Below are positions 1 through 6,293 of a DNA stretch of 12,213 nucleotides, one piece after another. The notes under the pieces were generated by a model. That model was not told where the DNA came from and ran no database searches. It was given only the letters and a program-made list of their open reading frames with translations. Position 1 is the first letter of the stretch; each line of letters begins with the position of its first letter. Source of the stretch: Flavobacteriales bacterium (GTDB lineage: Bacteria > Bacteroidota > Bacteroidia > DT-38); contig JABSPR010000049.1 of assembly GCA_013214975.1 (NCBI GenBank), positions 1-12,213 on the forward strand, given 5' to 3'. The position numbers were made by a program, and so were the translations under genes.

Positions 1-1563
1 ACCAACTTCGATATTCTTAGTTGAGCTATTCCCATTTCCTCCATCATCCGTTACTGTAACAGTATAAGTCCCCGGACATAAATTAGAAGACGTAGAATAT
101 GTTCCCGCTATAACATCATCTCCCAATTCACCATTAGACCACATGTAATCGTAAGGACCAATTCCACCAGAAACTTCTACAGATGCGTTTCCATCACAAT
201 CTCCAGGACAAGATTCTCCAGTCGATGACAAAACATAATCAAACACGCCAGAAACCGTTTTATGAATTGTAAAATAGTCGTCAACACTTCCATTATCACT
301 AATAAACTTAAGTGTAAGCTTCTCCCCTCCCATGCCATCAGGTTCTGTTTCAATCACGCTAGTTCCCGTAGTACTCTCGGCATAATAATGTGCATTATGA
401 TCAAGCGTTCCTCCTTCCGCGCCCGAAGCAGATCCAGATGTTACATAAACTGCGCCTTCCATTTCTGTAAATGATTTTCCGTAAGCTCCATCAGACGTTC
501 CATCTCTTCCTGATAATTCACCATTGTATCCTATAACATGTTCGGCTTTGTCAAAAGTTCCTGAATTTCCATAATGGCCGTTTATAAAAAAGGTTCTCTC
601 ATATACATGCGAATGACCTGCCAAGCCAACATCAATACCATATGCCTCTAGGGTTGGCTGAATAAAATCCCTCATATTTACATGTCCGCTTTCTGTATCC
701 GAATTATGAGTTCCATGCGTATAAGGACCGTGATGGTAAAGAGCAATTATCCAATCTTGAGTAGTTGCCTGAATATCCATTAGTAGCCAATCCTTTTGTG
801 TTTGGTTCAATGACATCGAATTTGACTCCAATACAATGAAATGGATATTTCCATAATCGAATGAATAATAGGCCTCGGTACCTGATGCCACTCCTCCTGC
901 CTCACCAGCCGTTGGGAAGGTGAAAATATCGTAATAGGGACCTGTCTGAGAATTAGAAAAAGCCGAATATCCATCGTGATTCCCAATGCACGACCATGTA
1001 ACAGATTTTTTAAACATGTCGACATAAGGATCAAACAAACCAGTTTGATACTCGGTATCCGTTCCATCATCATACGCATTATCACCTAATAATAAAACCA
1101 TATCGGTTTGACCTGGGTTAATTGATACAGTATCTACATAATTGTAATAAGCATTTTTGGCTGCTGTTTGTGGCCCCCAAAACCAACCTGCATCTCCAAG
1201 AATCCAAGCTCTTGTAAATTGGCTTGTTCCGATTGTGGGGCTAGACATGTAATACATGTTTGTATCGGCAACAAGAATTATGGATGAACTATCCGCTATA
1301 TCATAATAGTACTTTGTATTGGGGGTTAACCCGGATAACATTAACTCATGGTCAGTATTTACAACCGTATCCGACACACTACTATTTAATGCTCCAAGCG
1401 AAGTACCGTAATTTACTATTCCAAACGTAGCACTGTCCGTTCTCCATTTAATTATAACACTAGATGAGGTTCCTAATTGTAAATATGGTCCCCTTATTAC
1501 TTGGGCCTGAACCAACATGGATGACAACATTAACGCAATAATATATTTTACTTTATTTCTCAT
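1..1563 (-). CDS. Secreted purple-acid-phosphatase-like metallophosphoesterase with SprB/PKD-like tail (3' end outside window)
   Basis: An open frame of 521 codons runs from the ATG at 1561-1563 to the left edge without a stop, so the C-terminus is missing. Residues 1-20 form a signal peptide ending LVQA before QVIRGPYLQ. Residues about 22-95 look like the fibronectin-type domain that precedes the catalytic domain of purple acid phosphatases. The five metal-binding blocks appear in order: GDAG (123-126), GDNAY (160-164, with the Tyr that ligates iron in this family), GNHD (194-197), LYHHGPYTHG (275-284) and GHSHVYER (316-323). From about residue 450 follows an SprB/PKD-like repeat (CPGDCDG, then LCPGTYTVTVTD at 495-506), a module common in adhesins and exoenzymes secreted by the type IX system. 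I infer an extracellular or surface phosphomonoesterase or phosphodiesterase; the substrate cannot be read from sequence. It is translated after, and overlaps by 11 nt, the TPR gene. Confidence 0.9.
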   Translation of the reverse strand, partial: MRNKVKYIIALMLSSMLVQAQVIRGPYLQLGTSSSVIIKWRTDSATFGIVNYGTSLGALNSSVSDTVVNTDHELMLSGLTPNTKYYYDIADSSSIILVADTNMYYMSSPTIGTSQFTRAWILGDAGWFWGPQTAAKNAYYNYVDTVSINPGQTDMVLLLGDNAYDDGTDTEYQTGLFDPYVDMFKKSVTWSCIGNHDGYSAFSNSQTGPYYDIFTFPTAGEAGGVASGTEAYYSFDYGNIHFIVLESNSMSLNQTQKDWLLMDIQATTQDWIIALYHHGPYTHGTHNSDTESGHVNMRDFIQPTLEAYGIDVGLAGHSHVYERTFFINGHYGNSGTFDKAEHVIGYNGELSGRDGTSDGAYGKSFTEMEGAVYVTSGSASGAEGGTLDHNAHYYAESTTGTSVIETEPDGMGGEKLTLKFISDNGSVDDYFTIHKTVSGVFDYVLSSTGESCPGDCDGNASVEVSGGIGPYDYMWSNGELGDDVIAGTYSTSSNLCPGTYTVTVTDDGGNGNSSTKNIEVG

Positions 1564-2383
1564 AATCTAGTTTAGTTTTTAAACTTAACAAATCGCTTTG
1601 CAACTCCTTTATTGCTCGTGTACCTCGATGCCTTGGACTTAATAATTGAATGGAGGCATCCGCGTGTTCTATGGCTATTTCACAATCCGATATCCTTTTT
1701 AAGTCATGCAAATAAATAGCCTTCTTATAATACCAAAACTCCTTTCTATTATACTCGGAGATTAAAGAATCAAACTCAATAATTACTTTATCGGATTGAT
1801 TCGAACTTATCAAATACTCAATCTTCTTGGTTCTCAAAGTAACTACTGTACTACCAAGTTTCTTAAGTCCAACGTCAATTGCATTAACCGCTCCTTCAAA
1901 ATCGGTCGCATCAACCAACAATAATATTTCACTGTATTCAATTATATCGCTTGGTGTGATGTCTACAATATTGTTTACGACGAACTTATAGTGGATAAGG
2001 GATTCCGCATATCTATTGAGTTTTAATAATATTTGTGCTCTAAGCTTTCTCATCTTTACATCAGAGGTATCTTTATAATTATTGATTGCATCCAGTGCCG
2101 AAGTATAATTATTCAAGGCAACATACGACTCTGCAATTCTGTACTCTAGTACATTTTCTTGATTGCCAAATTCTTTCGATCTGGAATAATCCATTAAAGC
2201 TTGTTCGTATTCTTCGTGCTGATAATACAGAAACCCTCTTTGTAGATATAAGTGTGCATCGCTAGTATCCACAGAGATCTCCATGCTCTTATTAGTTATG
2301 CGTTCAGATAAATCTCCATGGGCTAGAACCAACAATGGAAGTAAGAATGAAAAAGAACAAATAATATTTTTATAAAAGATCAT
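1553..2383 (-). CDS. Secreted or periplasmic TPR-repeat protein
   Basis: A 276-residue protein with an N-terminal signal peptide (hydrophobic residues about 7-21, ending LLVLAHG). The rest is helical and fits tetratricopeptide repeats. The clearest unit is YLQRGFLYYQHEEYEQALMD (about 46-65), followed by degenerate units near YRIAESYVALNNYTSALDAI and KLRAQILLKLNRYAESLIHY. No catalytic motif is visible, so a scaffolding or protein-binding role is the most that can be inferred. Its stop codon (1553-1555) lies inside the beginning of the downstream phosphatase gene: the ATG of that gene is at 1561-1563, giving an 11-nt overlap typical of translational coupling. The pair is therefore likely one transcript, and the TPR protein may assist or accompany the secreted phosphatase. 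The ATG at 2381-2383 is the natural start because it directly precedes the signal peptide. Confidence 0.85.
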   Translation of the reverse strand: MIFYKNIICSFSFLLPLLVLAHGDLSERITNKSMEISVDTSDAHLYLQRGFLYYQHEEYEQALMDYSRSKEFGNQENVLEYRIAESYVALNNYTSALDAINNYKDTSDVKMRKLRAQILLKLNRYAESLIHYKFVVNNIVDITPSDIIEYSEILLLVDATDFEGAVNAIDVGLKKLGSTVVTLRTKKIEYLISSNQSDKVIIEFDSLISEYNRKEFWYYKKAIYLHDLKRISDCEIAIEHADASIQLLSPRHRGTRAIKELQSDLLSLKTKLDYEK

Positions 2384-2398
2384 TTTTCAACGTTGCGT

Positions 2399-2432
2399 CA
2401 ATCGTATAATTGTAATATTTAGAACATTACAA
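2399..2432 (-). promoter_or_regulatory. Possible promoter of the TPR-phosphatase unit with an inverted repeat
   Basis: Read on the minus strand, TACGATTG (2406 down to 2399) matches the Bacteroidota -7 box TAnnTTTG at 7 of 8 positions or better. A TTG (2432-2430) lies 23 nt upstream, within the spacing reported for the -33 element. The TTG sits in a perfect 7-bp inverted repeat, TTGTAAT (2410-2416) and ATTACAA (2426-2432), separated by 9 nt. The repeat could be an operator. Start codon distance is about 16 nt from the box, which is short but usual for this phylum. Confidence 0.3.
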
Positions 2433-2537
2433 CTATTTCATAGTCTCAATTTACCAATAAATAGTATGATATAATAATTACGTAGTTTTTCTCACTCTGA
2501 CAACTTTCTACATCGTATACTTCGGGGTAAATTTAAT

Positions 2538-2954
2538 ATGATAATGCAGAGTATTCTTGTAGTAGATGATGAGCCAATGGCTCGTGAGATTCTAATTTCA
2601 CAGTTAAGAACAAAATATCCCAGAATTGATGTTTATCAAGCCGATAACGGGGTTAACGCACTTGCGATGCTTAAACACATCACTCCTGATGTTGTTGTTT
2701 TTGATATTAACATGCCAAATATGAATGGATCACAATTGGTCCGATAAATTCAAATATTATACCCCTTCCTTAAAACAGTTATTCTTTCTTCTAAGCTTAG
2801 CAGCCATTTACTAATAGAAATGACCATTGAAGGAGGCGTAAACGGCTATATTTATAAAGGATATTTAATACAAAAAGGGGTAACCAGTATTGAAAAAGTA
2901 TACAATGGAGAGTTTTACCTTTCTAAAAGTACAAAGTCTAAGATTAGCGCATAG
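2538..2954 (+). pseudogene. Response regulator receiver domain, interrupted by an in-frame TAA
   Basis: The first 69 codons encode the front half of a CheY-like receiver: acidic pocket DDE at residues 10-12, phospho-acceptor Asp56 in VVVFDINMPNMNG, and the following loop. A TAA at 2745-2747 then stops translation. Reading on in the same frame without any shift gives 68 further codons up to TAG at 2952-2954. These supply the missing half: VILSS (Ser84/Ser85 at the switch position), GGVNGYIYKG with the conserved Lys107, and GEFYLS, which resembles the linker before the LuxR-type helix-turn-helix in NarL/FixJ regulators. Only one codon is wrong, so this is a very young nonsense mutation (CAA or AAA to TAA) or a sequence error. 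No DNA-binding domain follows, so even the repaired protein would be a lone receiver or a truncated NarL-type regulator. The 69-residue product cannot fold as a full receiver. Confidence 0.85.
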
Positions 2955-3018
2955 CTACTCAATCCTTCCTTATTCTTTAATGTTTCATTAGATTTAGGAT
3001 TCAATAGAATCAGCAAGA

Positions 3019-4080
3019 ATGGCAGAAGAAGAAAAAGAAGAAACGATAGAGGTCAACACCTCTTCCAATTTATATTCTTGGCTAATTGAAAATAATACTA
3101 GCCTGGCATTTACTACCTATCAAGTGGGTAAAGTTGTTACGGTTGGCGTAAATCCTAACAAAACTGTAAACGTATCGGTTAATAGCTTTCGAAAATGTAT
3201 GGGGATCGCTTTAAAAGATGAGACCATGTGGCTAAGCACTCTCTTTCAAATTTGGCGACTAGATAATGGTATTGTACCTGGTAGATTGTTCAACAATCAT
3301 GACAAGGCATATGTTCCACAAGTTGGGTACACTACTGGTGATTTAGAGGTGCATGATCTAATAATAGGAATTGACGATAAGCCCGTTTTTGTGAATACTA
3401 GGTTTAATTGCCTAAGTACGATAAGCGACACACACAGTTTTATTCCTATTTGGAAACCTCCTTTTATTACAGATTTAGTTCCCGAAGACCGATGTCATTT
3501 AAACGGGCTTGCAGCAGATGGCCAAGTGCCTAAATATGTTACAATGGTGGCCGAAACAAATGTACAGGGAGCATGGAGAGATCACCGAACTTCTGGAGGA
3601 ATTGTAATGGATGTGCTAACCAACGAAGTTGTTTGCAGAGGTCTTTCTATGCCTCACTCACCAAGAATACATAATGGAACTCTTTGGCTTCTGGAAGCTG
3701 GCTCCGGCTACCTTGGTTATGTTGATATAGAAAGTAAAACATTTAACCGAACTACTTTTTGTCCAGGGTTTTTACGAGGGTTGACCTTTATCGGAAACTA
3801 TGCTATTGTGGGCATGTCTAAAAACAGAGAGAATAAGCTCTTTCAAGATTTAGAACTAGATGAAAACTTAAAGGCACATAACACAAAACCGAAGTGCGGA
3901 TTCAAAATTATAAAATTAGCAACGGGTAAAATTGTGGAGCATCTCCACCTAGAAGGTGTTGTACGGGAACTTTTCGACATCATGATCATGCCACAGATAA
4001 AGAACCCTTTAGTGGTAAGTTCGGAAGAAAAGGATATTCATAAAATGGTTACCATCGGATCACTTAAGAAGAGAAATTAA
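3019..4080 (+). CDS. TIGR03032/DUF4915 family protein of unknown function
   Basis: A complete 353-residue protein with the signature blocks of the TIGR03032 (DUF4915) family in order: NTRFNCLSTISDTHSF (126-141), PLW-like PIWKPPFI (143-150), EDRCHLNGLA (156-165), GGIVMD (193-198), GLSMPHSPR (208-216), PGFLRGLTF (249-257), VGMSKNRE (264-271), CGFKI (293-297) and RELFDIMIMP (316-325). Length is normal for the family. There is no signal peptide or membrane segment, so it is probably cytoplasmic. The N-terminus begins with an acidic-basic run (AEEEKEE). The biochemical function of the family is not known to me; the repeated strand-and-turn pattern would fit a beta-propeller-like fold, which is inference only. 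The last 70 residues have a close, decayed relative at 6081-6292, on the far side of the broken membrane gene. This is the only intact gene in the 2.5-6.3 kb block. Confidence 0.85.
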   Translation: MAEEEKEETIEVNTSSNLYSWLIENNTSLAFTTYQVGKVVTVGVNPNKTVNVSVNSFRKCMGIALKDETMWLSTLFQIWRLDNGIVPGRLFNNHDKAYVPQVGYTTGDLEVHDLIIGIDDKPVFVNTRFNCLSTISDTHSFIPIWKPPFITDLVPEDRCHLNGLAADGQVPKYVTMVAETNVQGAWRDHRTSGGIVMDVLTNEVVCRGLSMPHSPRIHNGTLWLLEAGSGYLGYVDIESKTFNRTTFCPGFLRGLTFIGNYAIVGMSKNRENKLFQDLELDENLKAHNTKPKCGFKIIKLATGKIVEHLHLEGVVRELFDIMIMPQIKNPLVVSSEEKDIHKMVTIGSLKKRN

Positions 4081-4102
4081 TCCTGAAAAACGAGGACAGA
4101 AC

Positions 4103-4115
4103 CGGACTTCGTCCG
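4103..4115 (+). other. Short hairpin after the TIGR03032 gene
   Basis: CGGAC (4103-4107) and GTCCG (4111-4115) pair perfectly around a TTC loop, 23 nt past the stop codon at 4078-4080. It is the most GC-rich spot in its surroundings. A TTTT follows four bases later (4120-4123), so it may be a weak intrinsic terminator, but the T tract is short and detached. Confidence 0.3.
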
Positions 4116-4209
4116 CCCCATTTTCTGATTTGTATATTTGGTGGCTGGAAGACATCGTTTGGGAATCAACAAAGAAATATTGATCATTTTTAACGGTAGT
4201 ATATAAAGA

Positions 4210-4227
4210 GGACATTATTGAATGTCC
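4210..4227 (+). repeat. Perfect hairpin upstream of the membrane glycosyltransferase-like gene
   Basis: GGACATT (4210-4216) and AATGTCC (4221-4227) form a perfect 7-bp stem with a 4-nt ATTG loop, about 40 nt before the likely start codon. No T run follows, so it is not a typical terminator. It may be a 5' leader structure or an operator. The rest of 4081-4259 has no gene I recognise. Confidence 0.4.
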
Positions 4228-4265
4228 AAATAAAACAGGAGAGAGTTTAATAACTCTTTGTGAAC

Positions 4266-4898
4266 ATGAATATACCTACATTTCGCATCAAGAAATTTGA
4301 TAGCCGTTCTAATAAATGGTTTCTCTTTAGCATATTCTTACTAATACTTCTCTCCGACAGATACAATACGTTAAAATATTTTGGATTTGTTTACACAGAT
4401 CTGGATCAAATGGTAATGTGGAATGGTGTTCTAGACTATTCTCAAGGAATATTTCATGAACCATTTTTTTATGGTCAAGCCTTCAACTATATGCTCGAAT
4501 CATTATTTGCCGTTCCTCTCTTTTGGGTAAATATTCCAGTTTATATTGCTCTACCAATAGTAACAACAATACTATCCATAATCCCATTCATTGCACTAGC
4601 TGTATACTTCACAAGAAGAGGTTATCCATTCTGGGCCTATTTAACCTTAACATTCCCTGTTCTTCTTCCACTAGAATACAATTTCCTTACAACTATTTCG
4701 AGAGGGTGTACCCAAGCCAATCTATTTATTCCACTACTATTTATTCCCCTCTTTAATCCACAGAACAAAAGAAATGTAACAATACTGTATGTCGTTTCTG
4801 GAATTTGCTTAGTAGCCAATCCTAGCTCTGCGCTGCTCATAGTACCTATCTGTATGGTGATGTTCGTACACCAACCAATTCTGTTTCTTTCTACATAA
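4266..4898 (+). pseudogene. GT-C-like polytopic membrane glycosyltransferase, N-terminal part (gene broken by frameshift)
   Basis: This is the front part of a multi-pass membrane protein resembling GT-C-fold glycosyltransferases (ArnT/PMT-like, GT39-type). After a first membrane helix (WFLFSIFLLILL) comes a loop with acidic residues, TDLDQMVMWNG (about residues 44-54), then FFYGQAFNYMLE. The D-x-DQ...W and FYGQ...E pattern is what such enzymes place in the first extracytoplasmic loop for catalysis and lipid-linked sugar binding. At least five more hydrophobic helices follow. The frame ends at TAA (4896-4898) with an out-of-character tail. In the +2 frame from 4862 the sequence continues sensibly as RTPTNSVSFYIKSLL and joins the next segment, so one base appears to be missing near 4860-4872. 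The ATG at 4266 is preferred as start; a GTG at 4260 is also in frame. Acceptor and sugar are unknown. Confidence 0.75.
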
Positions 4899-5821
4899 AA
4901 TCATTATTGGTTATTCCTTTTTTCGTAATTGACTTCTTCGCCAAACAGTTCTACGTAACTCACAGCGAGCGCGTGTTACATAAGCTAATTGGCATATCGA
5001 TAGATTCAGAAACCTTTTTAAAAAGCATTAAAAATGCTAATATTTTCGAAAACCTTTTCCCTTTTTTATCCAACGTAGGAATATTGTATCTTGCTTTATT
5101 CTTAGCACTTGCAATTTTCACATTGTATAAATCAAATAAGAAAGAATCTATATTTATCTTCTCAGCCTTATCACTGTTAATTATCACATTAGCCATTCCT
5201 AAAATTCAAGAATCTTACCCCGGCACCGGAATTTTTTTCTCTTCTAGCAGATTATACCTCACTGTACCTATCCTACTTATTTTATCCCTCTATTTTTCTT
5301 TTCGATTTATACCTCAAAAACCATACTTAACATTTGCACTTCTAATTATCTGTATATCCACCATTACGATTAAAAATATGAATATTCAAGAAGATTCTGA
5401 ACAGGTTTTCTTAGCATCTTCTTTCCCTGTCGAACGTAATAAAAAACTGATAGAATCAGCTGCCCGCACTAGAATCTTGATTAACGAATACGATTTAGAC
5501 CTAGTTGTGAATACCACGTTTTCTACGATAAAATATGTATTCGACAGCTATGCATTTAATCCATTGATGTATCACGATATGGAGAAAGATAGCAATGTTA
5601 TTTCTGTTAATCTCGATGGTGATCGACGCACTTGGCTATTCGGAGAATCGGAGAATTGTACAAATATTTTACTCAATGGTATCAAGGTAGAACCGTCTCT
5701 ATTAAACAATTTTGACCATGTAGTGATTAGCGATACACAACTTATTATTAGAAATAATGACTTAAAAGTATCTGAATTATTTCGAAGAATTAATTGGGAA
5801 TTTAAAAATACACACCTCTAA
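4862..5821 (+). pseudogene. GT-C-like membrane glycosyltransferase, C-terminal part (same broken gene)
   Basis: This is the continuation of the preceding membrane protein after a one-base shift in frame. The open part begins near 4862 without its own convincing start: the only early candidate is a TTG at 4907, in the middle of a hydrophobic helix (LLVIPFFVIDFF). Four more membrane segments follow: around LYLALFLALAIF, IFIFSALSLLIITLAI, LYLTVPILLILSLYF and YLTFALLIICISTITI. A soluble tail of about 150 residues comes next, containing LVVNTTFSTIKYVFDSYAF and ending VVISDTQLIIRNN. That layout (helices, then a soluble C-terminal domain) matches full-length GT-C enzymes. The restored protein would be about 520 residues, a normal length for the class. 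The two halves could not make one working enzyme without a programmed or accidental frameshift. Confidence 0.75.
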
Positions 5822-5954
5822 AACAAAAGTCTAAATCCCTTCAAAAGGCCAATTGTTATAGATATTATTGAAGAAACTTTAGAGGGATGGACTGAAAAAT
5901 CCGATAGTTTATATTCACCTAAATAGCTTGGAATTTCTAACTGCTAACATTTTA
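5822..5954 (+). other. Gap after the membrane gene, with an in-frame run of 34 sense codons
   Basis: After the TAA at 5819-5821 the same frame stays open to TAG at 5924-5926. It reads NKSLNPFKRPIVIDIIEE and then about 16 more residues. I do not recognise this peptide. The C-terminus before the stop already looks complete, so chance or a remnant of another gene are both possible. Nothing else is visible before the promoter-like box at 5955. Confidence 0.25.
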
Positions 5955-5962
5955 TACCTTTG
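5928..5962 (+). promoter_or_regulatory. Bacteroidota-type promoter in front of the sigma-like relic
   Basis: TACCTTTG at 5955-5962 is a perfect TAnnTTTG (-7) box. A TTG at 5928-5930 lies 24 nt upstream, slightly beyond the usual spacing for the -33 element. The box is 20 nt before the presumed relic start at 5983, a typical short leader. Confidence 0.4.
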
Positions 5963-5982
5963 GTCACAAATCATTTTGTAGC

Positions 5983-6080
5983 TTGAAGGTTACTAAAGAA
6001 AATATTGGCAAGTATCTTAAGGAAGGGTCGGACGACGCTTACCACTTCGTGTATACACACTACTTTCCTTTTATGTGTAA
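5983..6080 (+). pseudogene. Relic resembling the N-terminus of an ECF sigma-70 factor
   Basis: About 33 codons from a TTG at 5983 read NIGKYLKEGSDDAYHFVYTH and then YFPFMCKMGI. This fits the start of region 2 of Bacteroidota ECF sigma factors, where a run such as 'LKxGDExAFExLYxxYYPxLCxxA' is usual. Regions 2.3-2.4 and region 4 are absent: homology turns abruptly into the 3' end of a TIGR03032 gene near 6081. The frame stays open across the junction to a TGA at 6253-6255, giving a 90-codon chimeric frame that I regard as fortuitous. A promoter-like box precedes it. The match is short and made by eye, so the sigma assignment is tentative; the truncated, chimeric nature is more certain. It would have no sigma function. 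Confidence 0.4.
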
Positions 6081-6292
6081 GATGGGAATCTTAAAGGAAG
6101 AAACACCCAGGCCCAATATGGCTTACGCATTATCAATATTACCACTGGGGAAATTGAAGAGTCTATGCAAAATTGAAGATATGGTTAAAGAATTATTTGA
6201 TGTAATGATTATGCCAGGAATATTGAAACCTCTTCTTAATTGGAATCCAAAATGAAGAAGTTCATCGCATGATTTCTATGGAGCCCCAATGA
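6081..6292 (+). pseudogene. 3' remnant of a second TIGR03032/DUF4915 gene with two frameshifts
   Basis: Three pieces in successive frames align with the last 70 residues of the intact protein at 3019-4080. Frame one (6081-6170) reads DGNLKGRNTQAQYGLRIINI and TTGEIEESMQ, against DENLKAHNTKPKCGFKIIKL and ATGKIVEHLH. Frame two (6172-6238) reads IEDMVKELFDVMIMPGILKP, against LEGVVRELFDIMIMPQIKNP. Frame three (6239-6292) reads IGIQNEEVHRMISMEPQ then TGA, against SSEEKDIHKMVTIGSLKK. Each switch equals one extra base; the first lies at an AAAA run (6168-6171). The conservation is strong but not identical, so this is a diverged paralogue, not a recent duplicate. Everything upstream of residue ~281 of the family has been lost. 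The stop lies 1 nt from the stop of the convergent LuxE-like gene. Confidence 0.8.
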
Positions 6293-6293
6293 A

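Noticed and set aside
807..1085. A 92-codon open frame on the minus strand
   Set aside because: It lies in another frame inside the phosphatase gene, whose own frame carries clear catalytic motifs; the peptide is low in recognisable pattern.
2745..2747. Programmed stop-codon readthrough or a recoded TAA in the response regulator
   Set aside because: Several intact genes in the window end in TAA, so TAA is a normal stop here, and no readthrough structure is evident next to it.
4081..4259. A possible small RNA or tRNA gene in the gap
   Set aside because: There are two short hairpins, but no cloverleaf, no conserved RNA motif and no clear terminator.
4907..5821. An independent gene starting at TTG 4907
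   Set aside because: The start falls inside a hydrophobic helix and the same frame is already protein-like from 4862, continuing the preceding frame; it is the second half of one broken gene.
5983..6255. A 90-codon open frame read as one intact small gene
   Set aside because: Its front resembles a sigma factor N-terminus and its rear matches a TIGR03032 tail only after frame correction, so the single frame is accidental.
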